A DNA stretch of 64,000 nucleotides from Alphaproteobacteria bacterium (GTDB lineage: Bacteria > Bacteroidota > Bacteroidia > Bacteroidales > FEN-979). Positions 18,507 through 28,076 of the stretch are shown here, piece by piece. The notes under the pieces are model-generated. The model worked only from the letters and a program-made list of their open reading frames with translations, had not been told where the DNA came from and ran no database searches. The first letter of the stretch is position 1. Every line of letters begins with the position of its first letter. A program made the translations under genes and the position numbers. The stretch is taken from assembly GCA_009928665.1 (NCBI GenBank), contig SACF01000011.1:47394-111393 (forward strand), given 5' to 3'.

Positions 18507-19358
18507 ATGAAACATTTCAAAACCATAATTGAAACAAAAAAGTATCTCTCCAGGATGAAAAAAGAGGGCAAAACCATTGGTTTTGTTCCAACCATGGGAG
18601 CCCTGCATGCCGGCCACCTGAACCTCATCAAACGATCGAAAGATGAGAACGATTTGACCGTTTCTAGCATTTTTGTCAACCCGATCCAGTTTAACAACCG
18701 GGAGGACCTGGAACGCTATCCAAGGAACCTGGGCACAGATGCAAACCTGCTTGCCCATGAGGGCTGCGATGTTCTTTTCGCACCTGAAACAGGAGAAATG
18801 TATCCGGACGGAGAGGCTGCCGGTTTCGATCCCGAATTTGGATTGCTCGACAAAGTGATGGAAGGAAAATTCCGTCCGGGACACTTTAAAGGGGTGGCCA
18901 TTGTAGTCAGGAAACTTTTTGAGATTGTCGGGCCTGACAGGGCTTATTTCGGAAAGAAAGATTACCAGCAACTGGCCATCATCCGGGCCATGGTAAAGAT
19001 GCTGGAACTTCCTGTTCTCATCGTTCCCTGTGAAACGGTCAGAGAGTCCGACGGACTTGCAATGAGTTCGCGGAATATGCGATTGACCATAGCCGAGCGG
19101 AATCAGGCGCCAAGAATATACAAGGTGCTTTGTAAAGTAAAAGAAAAAAAAGGGAAAGTGCCGATCTGGGAGCTGAAAGAATGGGCGGTCAAAAAGATCC
19201 AGGAGGATTCAGATCTCCGGGTGGAGTATTTTGAGATTGCCGACTGCGACACTTTGATGCCGCTGGAAAGCTGGAATCTCCGGCAACAATCAGTGGCACT
19301 CACTGCAGTCTATCTTGGCGATGTCAGATTGATCGACAATCTGGAACTTTTTTCGTAA
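18507..19358 (+). CDS. panC: pantothenate synthetase
   Basis: Cytosolic ligase joining pantoate and beta-alanine with ATP to make pantothenate (vitamin B5, precursor of CoA). Recognised by PTMGALHAGHLNLI (residues 28-41) with the nucleotidyl-transferase HxGH motif, FVNPIQF, FGKKDYQQL and the KMSKS-like SSRNMRL. Length 283 matches the family. It starts 49 nt after the thioredoxin-fold gene and is followed 9 nt later by panD, which supplies beta-alanine. No panB or panE is in the window. Confidence 0.97.
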   Translation: MKHFKTIIETKKYLSRMKKEGKTIGFVPTMGALHAGHLNLIKRSKDENDLTVSSIFVNPIQFNNREDLERYPRNLGTDANLLAHEGCDVLFAPETGEMYPDGEAAGFDPEFGLLDKVMEGKFRPGHFKGVAIVVRKLFEIVGPDRAYFGKKDYQQLAIIRAMVKMLELPVLIVPCETVRESDGLAMSSRNMRLTIAERNQAPRIYKVLCKVKEKKGKVPIWELKEWAVKKIQEDSDLRVEYFEIADCDTLMPLESWNLRQQSVALTAVYLGDVRLIDNLELFS

Positions 19359-19370
19359 TTTTGCAGCATG

Positions 19371-19718
19371 ATGCAAATCCAGGTTCTGAAATCAAAGATA
19401 CATCGTGCTACTGTCACGGATGCCAATATCAATTATGTGGGCAGCATCACTATTGATGAAGCATTGATGGAAGCCGCCAATATGGTTGAATACGAGAAAG
19501 TCCAAGTCCTGAATATCAATAACGGAGAAAGGATTGAGACCTATATCATCAAGGGTGAACGCAATTCCGGTACCATCTGCCTGAATGGTGCAGCTGCAAG
19601 AAAATTCCTGCCCAATGATGTGGTAATCATTGTTTCCTATGGCATCGTTCCTGTTGATGAAGCAAAAAATTTCAAGCCCTATTTAGTTTTTCCCGATGCC
19701 GGCAACAAAATTTCTTAA
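19371..19718 (+). CDS. panD: aspartate 1-decarboxylase precursor
   Basis: Pyruvoyl enzyme making beta-alanine from aspartate for pantothenate synthesis. Made as a proenzyme that self-cleaves at Gly-Ser; here NYVGSITID. Two adjacent ATGs are possible (19368 and 19371). Using the second puts the cleavage pair at Gly24-Ser25, the classical numbering, so I prefer it. The conserved Lys9, and [12 protein letters not shown] with the substrate-binding region, are present. It is coupled to panC by a 9-nt gap. Confidence 0.96.
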   Translation: MQIQVLKSKIHRATVTDANINYVGSITIDEALMEAANMVEYEKVQVLNINNGERIETYIIKGERNSGTICLNGAAARKFLPNDVVIIVSYGIVPVDEAKNFKPYLVFPDAGNKIS

Positions 19719-19736
19719 GGCATAAAAAACCTAGTA

Positions 19737-20780
19737 ATGGCTCCAAATCAGGTCGAGGATGCCCCCCGGGGAAATAAAATTGCAACCGTCGTAAAGTTTG
19801 TTCTCTTCCTGGGACTGGGTATCTTCATCATCTGGTTATCCCTCAGGGGACTTACCACAGCTGAAAAAGACCAGATTCTCCATTCCTTCAGGATCGCAAA
19901 TTATAACTGGGTTATTCTTACGGTTTTTCTCGGGATCTTCAGTCATATCCTGCGGGCCCTGAGGTGGAAGTTGCTCCTCGAACCCATGAATTATCACCCT
20001 GCAGTAAAAAATATCTTCTATGCCGTAATGGTCGGATATTTTGCCAATCTTGCCTTCCCCAGACTTGGCGAAGTGACCCGTTGCGGAATCCTGAACCGGT
20101 ACGAAAAAATACCCTTTAACAAATCATTTGGTACAGTCATCACGGAACGTGCCATTGATATGATCATGTTTTTCCTGCTGTTCATAATCATGATCGCGAC
20201 ACAGGCCGCAACAATCGGACACTACATGAGTACCAATATCTATCCGAAGTTTGCCGATAAATTCCATAACCAGTCCTTCAGCTATATTTTCCTGGTTGTC
20301 ACGGTAGTTTCGGTTTTGTTTGCAGGATTCCTGATCTATATTTTCAGGAAAAAAATTGCATCATCCGGTCTGTTTGTAAAAGTAAAACAACTGATCACCG
20401 GATTCTGGGATGGTTTGAAATCGCTAAGCCAGATTAAAAATCCCGGATTGTTCGTTTTTTATTCTGTTTCAATTTGGGCGTTGTATTACTTCATGCTCTT
20501 CCTGATCTTTCTGTGTTTCAACGAAACCAGCGCCTTAGGATTGGGGTCAGGTCTATCTGCCCTGGTGCTTGGCAGTGTGGGAATCATGGTGACTCCCGGA
20601 GGCATAGGGTTGTATCCGGCGATCATACAGGAAACACTAATGTTGTACGGTGTGACAAAACCGATCGGTCTTGCCCTCGGTTGGATTGCCTGGACTGCCC
20701 AAACGGGAATGATCCTGGTAGTCGGCGGATTGTCGTTGCTTTTATTATCCTTTAACAAACAACCCAATGGAAAACCTTAA
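19737..20780 (+). CDS. Flippase-like membrane protein (YbhN/UPF0104 family)
   Basis: Integral membrane protein of the lysylphosphatidylglycerol synthase TM / UPF0104 family, with about eight predicted helices over 347 residues. Family marks include LRALRWKLLLEP near residue 82 and the FANLAFPRLGEVTRCGIL and TERAIDM motifs near 105-145. Relatives move or modify lipids in the inner membrane; the substrate here is unknown. It overlaps rfaE2 by 14 nt, which suggests, without proving, a link to envelope biogenesis. Confidence 0.85.
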   Translation: MAPNQVEDAPRGNKIATVVKFVLFLGLGIFIIWLSLRGLTTAEKDQILHSFRIANYNWVILTVFLGIFSHILRALRWKLLLEPMNYHPAVKNIFYAVMVGYFANLAFPRLGEVTRCGILNRYEKIPFNKSFGTVITERAIDMIMFFLLFIIMIATQAATIGHYMSTNIYPKFADKFHNQSFSYIFLVVTVVSVLFAGFLIYIFRKKIASSGLFVKVKQLITGFWDGLKSLSQIKNPGLFVFYSVSIWALYYFMLFLIFLCFNETSALGLGSGLSALVLGSVGIMVTPGGIGLYPAIIQETLMLYGVTKPIGLALGWIAWTAQTGMILVVGGLSLLLLSFNKQPNGKP

Positions 20781-21255
20781 TTTCGTTAGAGAGAAGATTT
20801 TTACCTGGGACCGTCTTCAGAAAAGGATCGCGTTGTGGCGGTTCAAAGGAAAAAAGATCGTATTTACCAATGGTTGTTTTGATATCCTCCATCTCGGACA
20901 CATCGAATATCTGTCCAAATCAAGGGATCTGGGTGACGTTCTTGTCGTGGGATTGAATTCCGACGAATCGGTCCGCTGTATAAAAGGCCCACACCGTCCG
21001 GTGAACAACCAGGATGCCCGATCAATCACACTCGCAGCGCTATCATTCGTTGATGCCGTGATCCTTTTCGGAGAAGACACTCCGTTGAACCTGATCCGTC
21101 AAATTCAACCGGATATACTTGTAAAAGGTAAGGATTACGAAGGAAAAGAAATCGTCGGAACCGACGTGGTGAAAGCCGGGGGAGGGATCGTTGCTACCAT
21201 CGAGCTTACCAAAGGATTCTCCACCACCGGGATCATCGACAAATCTAATCTTTAA
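20767..21255 (+). CDS. rfaE2: D-glycero-beta-D-manno-heptose 1-phosphate adenylyltransferase
   Basis: Nucleotidyltransferase making ADP-heptose for the LPS inner core. The stand-alone C-terminal half of the bifunctional HldE, as is common in this phylum. Signature motifs: TNGCFDILHLGHIEYL (residues 34-49, HxGH), GLNSDESVR, and the C-terminal GFSTTGIIDK. It overlaps the flippase-like gene and ends the panC-panD-flippase-rfaE2 run. Together with kdsB elsewhere in the window it indicates a heptose- and Kdo-containing LPS. Confidence 0.95.
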   Translation: MENLNFVREKIFTWDRLQKRIALWRFKGKKIVFTNGCFDILHLGHIEYLSKSRDLGDVLVVGLNSDESVRCIKGPHRPVNNQDARSITLAALSFVDAVILFGEDTPLNLIRQIQPDILVKGKDYEGKEIVGTDVVKAGGGIVATIELTKGFSTTGIIDKSNL

Positions 21256-21389
21256 TTTATGATCCTTCCGGTCTGGCGGAACGTTTGCCAAACCCGGATC
21301 TTACAGATCAGTTTCGCATATCAATATGCATCATCTTTGGAAAGGTCCAATAACTTTTAAAAAATTCAATAACCGCTAATCCAAATCAG
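21256..21389. other. 134-nt spacer before radA
   Basis: Contains an imperfect stem-loop just after rfaE2 (GATCC at 21260 facing GGATC at 21296, with an inner TGGC/GCCA pair) and a perfect 14-nt palindrome GCATAT-CA-ATATGC at 21316-21329. The palindrome lies 61 nt before the radA start and could be an operator or stop signal. No full TAnnTTTG element was found. Confidence 0.35.
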
Positions 21390-22757
21390 GTGTCTAAGCC
21401 GAAAACCGCATTTTTTTGTCAGTCATGTGGTGCGCAACACAGCAAATGGATGGGAAAGTGCACCTCCTGCGGCGAATGGAATACACTCGTCGAAGAGGTG
21501 ATCATGCGCGAAGAAAAAGGTACCATCAGATCCTCATTCAGGGACTTTAAAAAAGCTGTTCCGGTCAAAATCTCCGAGATCACCATAGCCCATGATCCCC
21601 GTCTCAACACGCATAACCAGGAACTGAACAGGGTTCTGGGTGGTGGACTGGTCCCTGGCTCTCTGACCCTCATCGGAGGCGAACCCGGTATCGGGAAATC
21701 GACCCTGATGTTGCAGGTTGCATTACAATGCAGGGATCATAAAACGCTGTATATAAGTGGTGAAGAGAGCGAACAACAGATCCGGATGCGTGCCGAACGC
21801 CTTGGAATTTCAAACGATAATTGTTTTATACTTACTGAAACCAACACCCAATCGATCTTTCAGCATCTGTCGGACCTTCGTCCGGCCATTCTGGTCATTG
21901 ATTCGATCCAGACCCTGCAGACCGATATCATTGAATCCTCGGCAGGCAGTGTTTCCCAGATCAGGGAAACGGCCGCCGAACTTCAGAAATATTCAAAAAT
22001 GACCGGGATACCGGTTTTCCTGATCGGTCACATCACCAAGGATGGTAATCTGGCCGGACCCAAAATTCTGGAACACATGGTTGATACCGTTCTTCAATTC
22101 GAGGGTGACCGGAATTACGGGTATCGGATCCTGCGATCTCTAAAGAACCGGTTTGGTTCGACCTCCGAACTTGGCATATATGAAATGACCGACAAAGGTC
22201 TTCGGGAAGTATCAAATCCTTCCGAAATCCTGTTAAGTCAACGGGATGATGATATCAGCGGAATCGCCATTGCAGCCATGATGGAAGGCCAGCGTCCGAT
22301 GCTGATCGAAACACAGGCATTGGTAAGTTCGGCAGTTTACGGGACTCCGCAACGGGCTTCAAACGGATTCGATGTCAGGAGGCTGAATATGCTTCTTGCA
22401 GTGCTCGAAAAGCGGTGTGGATTTAAACTCGGACACAAGGATGTATTCCTCAATATTGCCGGAGGGATTAAAGCCGATGATCCGGCCATTGACCTGGCAG
22501 TTGTTGCAGCCGTGCTTTCCTCCAACCAGGATATTTTCATCGATCCAAAAACCTGCTTTGCGGCTGAGGTTGGGTTAAGCGGTGAGATCCGGCCTATCAA
22601 CCGCGTTGAACAGCGCATTTCCGAGGCAGATAAACTGGGATTCAGCAAGATCCTGATCTCCCGATATAACACCAAAGGGCTGGACTTTAACAGATATGCC
22701 ATTAAAATTATCACGGTTGCAGCAATCGTGGATGTTTACAGGAATCTCTTCAAATAA
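21390..22757 (+). CDS. radA: DNA repair protein RadA
   Basis: RecA-like ATPase acting in recombination and branch migration. The N-terminal four-cysteine zinc finger (CQSC and CTSC, residues 10-31) is followed by Walker A GGEPGIGKSTL (about 92-102), the RadA-specific KNRFGST motif (about 252) and a C-terminal Lon-protease-like domain. Starts at GTG 21390; there is no upstream ATG in frame, and the Zn finger begins a few residues later, so the start is well placed. Followed by an FMN-binding protein gene after 59 nt. Confidence 0.97.
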   Translation: MSKPKTAFFCQSCGAQHSKWMGKCTSCGEWNTLVEEVIMREEKGTIRSSFRDFKKAVPVKISEITIAHDPRLNTHNQELNRVLGGGLVPGSLTLIGGEPGIGKSTLMLQVALQCRDHKTLYISGEESEQQIRMRAERLGISNDNCFILTETNTQSIFQHLSDLRPAILVIDSIQTLQTDIIESSAGSVSQIRETAAELQKYSKMTGIPVFLIGHITKDGNLAGPKILEHMVDTVLQFEGDRNYGYRILRSLKNRFGSTSELGIYEMTDKGLREVSNPSEILLSQRDDDISGIAIAAMMEGQRPMLIETQALVSSAVYGTPQRASNGFDVRRLNMLLAVLEKRCGFKLGHKDVFLNIAGGIKADDPAIDLAVVAAVLSSNQDIFIDPKTCFAAEVGLSGEIRPINRVEQRISEADKLGFSKILISRYNTKGLDFNRYAIKIITVAAIVDVYRNLFK

Positions 22758-22816
22758 TCGGAATAAAAATCCGTTAACCCATCAGCTCAATTATTTGACC
22801 GACTGTTTGAGTAATC

Positions 22817-23278
22817 ATGAGAACAAGAAAATTCAACGACGAACGGGAGTGCATTGAGATCATTAAACGGTGCCAGTGGTGCCATGTGGCAATGGTGGAC
22901 TCCGAAAACAATCCTTATGTCATCCCCATGAATTTCGGGTTCGACGGCCATACCATTTACCTTCATGGTTCAGCACATGGAAAGAAAATAGATACCCTGA
23001 AATCCAATCCCAGGGTCTGTATTCATTTCAGCACCGACCATGTGCTTCGATACCAGAGTGAGCAGGTGGCCTGCTCCTGGAGTATGAAATACAGATCGGT
23101 GCTGTGTTATGGCAAGGTTGCCTGGATTGAGGATACCGGCGAAAAGGTCAACGCCCTGAATATCATCATGGCTCAATATACCAACCGGGAATTCAACTAT
23201 AATCCGCCCTCAATAAAGGAGGTCTGTGTCATGAAGATCAAAGTCGATCGTTATGAAGGCAGGATTTTCGGATACTAA
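22817..23278 (+). CDS. Pyridoxamine-5'-phosphate oxidase-like FMN-binding protein (NimA-like)
   Basis: Split-barrel flavoprotein of the PNPOx-like superfamily, close in pattern to the NimA/5-nitroimidazole reductase-like group. The HVAMVDSENNPYVIPMNFGFD stretch (split in function into a first strand and a flavin-phosphate loop) and LHGSAHGKKIDTLKSNPRV are typical. Length 153 fits. It is 12 nt upstream of an NDH-2 gene, so a redox context is plausible. The physiological substrate is unknown; a role in nitroimidazole resistance cannot be assumed. Confidence 0.82.
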   Translation: MRTRKFNDERECIEIIKRCQWCHVAMVDSENNPYVIPMNFGFDGHTIYLHGSAHGKKIDTLKSNPRVCIHFSTDHVLRYQSEQVACSWSMKYRSVLCYGKVAWIEDTGEKVNALNIIMAQYTNREFNYNPPSIKEVCVMKIKVDRYEGRIFGY

Positions 23279-23290
23279 TTCCCGGATAAA

Positions 23291-24550
23291 ATGACCAAAG
23301 AACCGCATATTATCATCGTAGGAGGTGGTTTTGGAGGAATAACCCTGATTCAACAGCTCAAAAACAAGCCCTTCAGGATTACCCTGATCGATAAATACAA
23401 CCACCACAATTTTCAGCCACTCATGTACCAGGTGGCAACCTGCGGATTGTCGGCAACTTCAATTGCTTCACCATTCCGGAGAATGTTTAAAGGATTCCGA
23501 AATTTCACGTTTCGTCTGGCAGAGGTTCAAACGATCCATCCCGATAAAAAAGAGATTGAAACCACGGTCGGTACCTTTAATTATGATTACCTGGTGATCG
23601 CTACCGGTTCGAAAACAAATTTCTATAACAACGATCATCTTTCAAGATACAGTCTGGTCATGAAATCGGTCGATGATGCCCTGACCATCAGAAACACCTT
23701 ACTGGAGCAATTCGAAATTGCCACCATGTATTCCTCACCGGAAGAAAAGAAGATCATCCTCAACTTCGTGATCATCGGAGGAGGAGCAACGGGCGTGGAA
23801 CTGGCGGGAGCGCTGGCCGAATTCAAATCCCATATTATCCGTCACGATTATCCCGAGATTGATCCTTCGTTGATGAATATCCACCTGATCGAAGCAGGAA
23901 CCCGGTTGTTACCGGCAATGTCGGAGGGAGCTTCCATCAAAGCCATTTCTTTCCTGCAAAAGATGGGGGTTAAAGTCTGGCTCAGCACCCGGGTTCGGGA
24001 TTACGACGGTGTGAATGTAACCCTGACCGATGATACGGTGTTGCGATCTGCATTTTTTATCTGGTCTGCCGGAGTTGAAGGCGCCGTTATTTCAGGGTTA
24101 CAGGAAACATCGATGGCAGGAAACAGAATTTCGGCTAATCCAATGAACCAGGTGAAGGGACATGAGGATATTTTTGCCATCGGTGATGTTGCTGCAATGA
24201 TCTCGCCAACATGGCCGAAAGGGCATCCCATGCTTGCCTTCCCTGCCATGCAGCAAGGGAAAAACCTGGCCACCAACCTGATCCGGAAATCACAGGGGAA
24301 ATCAATGAAACCGTTTCATTATCTCGATCTTGGATCCCTTGCGACTGTCGGACGGCACAAAGCAGTGGCCGATCTGCCATTTCTAAAAACACAGGGATCC
24401 TTTGCCTGGTTCCTATGGATGGGCCTGCATCTAATGCGGATCACGGGGTTTCGCAACAGGCTCAAAGCGCTTTCCGACTGGATATGGAATTATTTTACCT
24501 ATGCTTACACCTACCGGATCATCACACGTCCATCCTGCAAGGGAAAATAA
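23291..24550 (+). CDS. Type II NADH dehydrogenase (NDH-2 family)
   Basis: FAD enzyme passing electrons from NADH to quinone without proton pumping, attached to the inner membrane face. Two dinucleotide folds: FAD-binding IIVGGGFGGI at residues 7-16, and NAD-binding FVIIGGGATGVELAGAL near 158. The FAIGDVAA motif (about 297) closes the FAD site, and a C-terminal amphipathic/hydrophobic region with LWMGLHLM is the usual membrane anchor. 419 residues is a normal length. Probably co-transcribed with radA and the FMN protein. Converges with the OMP gene 18 nt downstream. Confidence 0.93.
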   Translation: MTKEPHIIIVGGGFGGITLIQQLKNKPFRITLIDKYNHHNFQPLMYQVATCGLSATSIASPFRRMFKGFRNFTFRLAEVQTIHPDKKEIETTVGTFNYDYLVIATGSKTNFYNNDHLSRYSLVMKSVDDALTIRNTLLEQFEIATMYSSPEEKKIILNFVIIGGGATGVELAGALAEFKSHIIRHDYPEIDPSLMNIHLIEAGTRLLPAMSEGASIKAISFLQKMGVKVWLSTRVRDYDGVNVTLTDDTVLRSAFFIWSAGVEGAVISGLQETSMAGNRISANPMNQVKGHEDIFAIGDVAAMISPTWPKGHPMLAFPAMQQGKNLATNLIRKSQGKSMKPFHYLDLGSLATVGRHKAVADLPFLKTQGSFAWFLWMGLHLMRITGFRNRLKALSDWIWNYFTYAYTYRIITRPSCKGK

Positions 24551-24568
24551 GCGAACAAGGGAACGGGA

Positions 24569-25132
24569 TCAATCGATCCGGAAGATCACCCCGATATTGG
24601 CGTAAGTGACATTGAATCCCACTTCACCATTTATTCCGAAATATTTATTGAAATAGTAAGAGCCTCCGAAGAAAATTCCAAAATACGGAAAAACAGGCGT
24701 CGAACCGTGATTCCCCGGGTGATCATCGTGGGTATAATAAGAAAATCCGATCCCAAGCGGAAGGCCTGCATAGGTATCCAATCCTTCGACATCCCATCCA
24801 TAATGATAAGCGCCACGGGCACCGAGAAAGAAATTGGCCCAGCGTTCCTTCCAATCATTGTTGAAATTATGAGAAAAGAAACTGAAGGCTGTTTCTCCGC
24901 CAAGCGTTATCACACCCGGACCGAGATCCCATAACCCGGCTTCATAAACGACTTTTTCGGCAGGACCGAAACCGATCCCGTTGCCAAATGGATGGGTTCC
25001 CGGGCCACAACCCACACTCAAAGTCCAGGTACCCACCTTCACCGGATCAAGGGGCCCCTTTGGAAAGGCCGCCTGGGTAGTGGGAACCATTGTGAATGTC
25101 ATCAGGATCAGGACAAATGCCGATTTTTTCAT
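24569..25132 (-). CDS. Hypothetical outer-membrane beta-barrel protein
   Basis: Signal peptide (residues 1-21, TTQA) then a 165-residue Gly/Tyr/Phe-rich sequence of alternating amphipathic strands (FFLGARGAYHYGW, GIGFSYYTHDD, FGIFFGGSYYFNKYFGINGEVGF), consistent with an 8-strand outer-membrane barrel. The last strand ends GVIFRID rather than in an aromatic residue. I do not recognise a named family beyond general OMP-like. It is last in the PAP2 run (68-nt gap), with only a poor promoter match upstream. Confidence 0.65.
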   Translation of the reverse strand: MKKSAFVLILMTFTMVPTTQAAFPKGPLDPVKVGTWTLSVGCGPGTHPFGNGIGFGPAEKVVYEAGLWDLGPGVITLGGETAFSFFSHNFNNDWKERWANFFLGARGAYHYGWDVEGLDTYAGLPLGIGFSYYTHDDHPGNHGSTPVFPYFGIFFGGSYYFNKYFGINGEVGFNVTYANIGVIFRID

Positions 25133-25200
25133 ATTCCTCTGATTTTTGGATCAACCGTAAACCGGAATATATAACGATGATTGGAGGGCTTTTGTTATTA

Positions 25201-25818
25201 TTATGCGGGGTTTTTCCGTTGATCCCTGTTCCGGATACTGATGGGATAACGGCGGATGGCTTTGTTACAGACCCATCCAAAACCCCATCCGATAATCGAT
25301 CCCATCATCCATCCCATCAGAATATCACCGGGATAATGCACGCCCAGATAAATTCTGGTAAAGGACATGAAAACTGACCAGCAAACCACCACCGGGATGA
25401 TAAATCTGTACTTTTTATGAAGAAGCTGTATGAGGTAAAGTGCAGTGGCCATTGTCGTGGAGGCATGTGCTGAATAAAAACCATATTTTCCGCCCGTGTA
25501 CCCGTTAACCAGATGCACGTTAACCAGTCCAGGTTCATGGGAAGGACGCAACCGTTCAATTCCTTCTTTAAAAAGGTTAGCAAGCTGATCGCTGACGGTT
25601 ATCATCAAAGCTGCAAAGATGAGTATCCAAATGGTATTCCATCCCCATCTTCTGATTACCAGAAAAAACAGGAAAAGAAAGAAAGGTGTCCAGAGGAGCG
25701 ATTTACTGCCCCAGAACATGACTGGATCCAAAAAGGTGCAGTGAAGGCCGTTCAGGAATAAAAACAGAGACTGATCGGCTGATTGTATGATATCGAAAAC
25801 TGAAGAGAAAGCATCCAT
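25201..25818 (-). CDS. PAP2 family membrane phosphatase
   Basis: Membrane phosphatase of the type 2 phosphatidic acid phosphatase family, 205 residues with about five or six helices. All three active-site motifs are present: K-x6-RP as KEGIERLRP (about 83-91), the central motif as YSAHAS (about 117), and SR-x5-H-x3-D as TRIYLGVHYPGD (about 162-173). Substrates in the family include undecaprenyl diphosphate and phosphatidic acid or PGP; which one applies here is not clear. It begins 1 nt after the obg stop codon, so it is translationally linked to obg. Confidence 0.88.
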   Translation of the reverse strand: MDAFSSVFDIIQSADQSLFLFLNGLHCTFLDPVMFWGSKSLLWTPFFLFLFFLVIRRWGWNTIWILIFAALMITVSDQLANLFKEGIERLRPSHEPGLVNVHLVNGYTGGKYGFYSAHASTTMATALYLIQLLHKKYRFIIPVVVCWSVFMSFTRIYLGVHYPGDILMGWMMGSIIGWGFGWVCNKAIRRYPISIRNRDQRKNPA

Positions 25819-25819
25819 T

Positions 25820-26821
25820 TCACAATCCGTTTTCCGATACCAGTTCCTCCCAGAGTAGCTGCTTTAACCTTGCCAGGCCTTTTTTCCCGTGTGAGGAGAT
25901 AAAGACACAAGGCACAGGAGGGAGATCTTTTTTAAGTTCCGTTATGATTTCTTCATCAGCTAAATCCGATTTTGTTATGGCAAGCACGCGGGCTTTGTCT
26001 AACAACTCCGGATTATATTGTCTGAGTTCATTGAGTAACACATGGTATTCCTCCCGGATATCCCGCGAATCAACGGGAATCATAAATAAAAGCACCGAGT
26101 TTCGTTCAATATGTCGAAGAAACCTCAGGCCGAGACCTTTACCCTCGTGCGCCCCTTCGATGATCCCGGGTATATCGGCCATGATAAAGGATCTCTGGTC
26201 GTGATAACGCACGATACCGAGTTGAGGAACAAGAGTAGTAAACGGGTAATCGGCAATCTGGGGTTTTGCGGCTGAGATGACCGAAAGCAGGGTTGATTTC
26301 CCTGCGTTCGGAAAACCGACCAATCCGACATCGGCCAATAATTTTAATTCCAGAATTTTCCACGATTCGACACCCGGTTCTCCGGGTTGTGCGAATTTCG
26401 GAGCCTGCCTGACCGCTGTTTTGAAATGATCATTTCCCAGTCCGCCCCGCCCGCCTGGCACCAAAATATGGGTTTGTCCGTCAAAAGTGATCTCACAATG
26501 TACCTCACCGGTTTCGGCATCCCTGGCAACGGTTCCCAAAGGAACCTCTACGATGATATCTTTGCCGTTGGCGCCGTGTTTCAGTTGCTTGGATCCGGCT
26601 TCCCCATGATCAGCCCGGAGGTGTTTGGTAAACTTCAAATGTAGTAATGTCCAGAGCTGTTTGTTCCCTTTGAGGATGATATGTCCGCCCCTGCCCCCGT
26701 CGCCACCGTCGGGCCCTCCGTGCGGGTTGGTACGGGTTCGCATGAAATGCTTTGATCCTGCCCCTCCGTTGCCTGAAGCGCAAAAGATCTTAACATAATC
26801 GACAAAGTTGGATTCGGCCAT
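25820..26821 (-). CDS. obg: GTPase Obg
   Basis: Ribosome-associated GTPase needed for 50S maturation and stress control. The N-terminal Gly-rich Obg fold (residues 1-158, with [21 protein letters not shown]) precedes the G domain: G1 GFPNAGKST (about 166), G3 DIPG, and G4 TKSD. At 333 residues it lacks the C-terminal OCT extension found in Firmicutes, as is normal in this group. Lies between adk (29 nt) and the PAP2 gene (1 nt). Confidence 0.97.
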   Translation of the reverse strand: MAESNFVDYVKIFCASGNGGAGSKHFMRTRTNPHGGPDGGDGGRGGHIILKGNKQLWTLLHLKFTKHLRADHGEAGSKQLKHGANGKDIIVEVPLGTVARDAETGEVHCEITFDGQTHILVPGGRGGLGNDHFKTAVRQAPKFAQPGEPGVESWKILELKLLADVGLVGFPNAGKSTLLSVISAAKPQIADYPFTTLVPQLGIVRYHDQRSFIMADIPGIIEGAHEGKGLGLRFLRHIERNSVLLFMIPVDSRDIREEYHVLLNELRQYNPELLDKARVLAITKSDLADEEIITELKKDLPPVPCVFISSHGKKGLARLKQLLWEELVSENGL

Positions 26822-26850
26822 AGAAAATGAAACAACGAAACTTTGAAATT

Positions 26851-27423
26851 TTACTCCCCGTGGCCTATCGCTTTACAGAGCTCCTGAAAGATGTCGTCGA
26901 TCGTCCCGATACCCTTAACGTTCATGAACAATCCCTTTTCCTGGTAATAATCAATAAGCGGTTTAGTATGATGGTGATACTGAACCAGCCTGTTTTTGAT
27001 CACCTCCTCGGTATCATCTTTCCGTCCTTGTTCCTGAGCCCTTTTCAGTAAACGGGCAACCAACTCCTCTTCATTGACTTCAAGGGCAAGTACCATGGAA
27101 ACTTTGTGTCCTAACCGATCCAGCATCGCGTCAAGTTCGACTGCCTGGTTCAGGGTCCGGGGAAATCCGTCAAGAACAAATCCCGCGGTTGCTTTGTTGC
27201 TCACGAACACCGACTCCATGATTTCAATGAGTAAACTGTCGGAAACAAGATGACCTGCTTCCATTACGGCCTTTACCTTCAATCCCAGGGAGGTTCCTTG
27301 CTTTACTTCAGCACGGAGAATATCGCCGGTAGAAACATGTTTCCACCCGAATTTTTCTGCAATCTTAACAGCCTGAGTACCTTTGCCGGCGCCCGGTGGA
27401 CCAAATAATATCAAATTAAACAT
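26851..27423 (-). CDS. adk: adenylate kinase
   Basis: Interconverts AMP, ADP and ATP. P-loop [10 protein letters not shown] (residues 8-17), AMP-binding [10 protein letters not shown] (about 87) and the lid-region Arg pattern. At 190 residues this is the short form without the zinc-binding/long LID insert. It lies between hpt and obg in one run, grouping purine salvage, nucleotide balance and ribosome assembly. Confidence 0.97.
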   Translation of the reverse strand: MFNLILFGPPGAGKGTQAVKIAEKFGWKHVSTGDILRAEVKQGTSLGLKVKAVMEAGHLVSDSLLIEIMESVFVSNKATAGFVLDGFPRTLNQAVELDAMLDRLGHKVSMVLALEVNEEELVARLLKRAQEQGRKDDTEEVIKNRLVQYHHHTKPLIDYYQEKGLFMNVKGIGTIDDIFQELCKAIGHGE

Positions 27424-27489
27424 ATATCTGTAAATTAAAAATCAAACAAACAATCAAACAAGCTCCCGATTCTCCGACCCGATAATCCA

Positions 27490-28026
27490 TCAACTCACCA
27501 CCTGGTAAACATCCGGCAAATTTCGACCGTATCCGTTATAGTCTAACCCGTACCCGACAATGAATTTATTCGGAATTTCCAATCCGAGGTAATCGATCGG
27601 GAAATCCTTCACAAATGCCTCCGACTTGAAACAAAAACAAGCCACTTTGACATCGGCCGGATCCTTCGAGCGAACATCCTGGAGAATCTTATCCATTGTG
27701 ATCCCGGTATCCACAATATCTTCCACGATAATGATATGGCGGCCTCTGATATCTTCGGTCATGCCAATCAGTTCCTTCACGTTCGAAGTGGTCGCAGTAC
27801 CTGAATAAGAGGCGAATTTTACAAATGTGATCTCGCAGGGTATGGTAAGTTTCCGCATGAGATCGGAGGCAAAGATGAACGAACCATTAAGGATGGCGAT
27901 CAGAAGGGGATTCTTTCCGATATAATCCCTGTTGATATCATCCGCTACTGTTTTCACTGCGATATCAATTTCATCTTTTTCGATGAATTTCTCAAAAACA
28001 AGCTCGCGTACCTGAACCTTTGTCAT
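27490..28026 (-). CDS. hpt: hypoxanthine phosphoribosyltransferase
   Basis: Salvages hypoxanthine and guanine to IMP and GMP with PRPP. The PRPP-binding motif IIIVEDIVDTGITM is near residue 94, and the flexible-loop SYSGT near 69 is intact. I chose ATG 28026 (MTKVQVREL), 178 residues; a TTG codon 24 nt upstream falls in the -7 box of the gene's own promoter and can be excluded. It is the first gene of hpt-adk-obg-PAP2 and is divergent from purE, so salvage and de novo purine genes share one 76-nt control region. Confidence 0.95.
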   Translation of the reverse strand: MTKVQVRELVFEKFIEKDEIDIAVKTVADDINRDYIGKNPLLIAILNGSFIFASDLMRKLTIPCEITFVKFASYSGTATTSNVKELIGMTEDIRGRHIIIVEDIVDTGITMDKILQDVRSKDPADVKVACFCFKSEAFVKDFPIDYLGLEIPNKFIVGYGLDYNGYGRNLPDVYQVVS

Positions 28027-28047
28027 GCTCCCGGATTTAATTCTCTG

Positions 28048-28055
28048 CAAAAGTA
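28048..28055 (-). promoter_or_regulatory. -7 element for hpt operon
   Basis: Plus-strand CAAAAGTA reads TACTTTTG on the minus strand (TAnnTTTG). It lies 22 nt upstream of the hpt ATG. No clear -33 match. Confidence 0.55.
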
Positions 28056-28068
28056 GTTAATAAATCAC

Positions 28069-28076
28069 TATTTTTG
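28069..28076 (+). promoter_or_regulatory. -7 element for purE
   Basis: TATTTTTG (TAnnTTTG) 27 nt upstream of the purE ATG. No -33 TTG at ideal spacing. It is 13 nt from the hpt -7 box on the other strand, so the two polymerase footprints must overlap. Confidence 0.6.

Noticed and set aside
19356..19363. TAATTTTG match just before panD
   Set aside because: It would start transcription about at the panD ATG with no leader and has no -33 at proper spacing; it overlaps the panC stop, so a chance match in an operon is more likely.
28027..28050. Upstream TTG start for hpt
   Set aside because: The codon lies in the gene's own -7 box; ATG 28026 gives the usual length.
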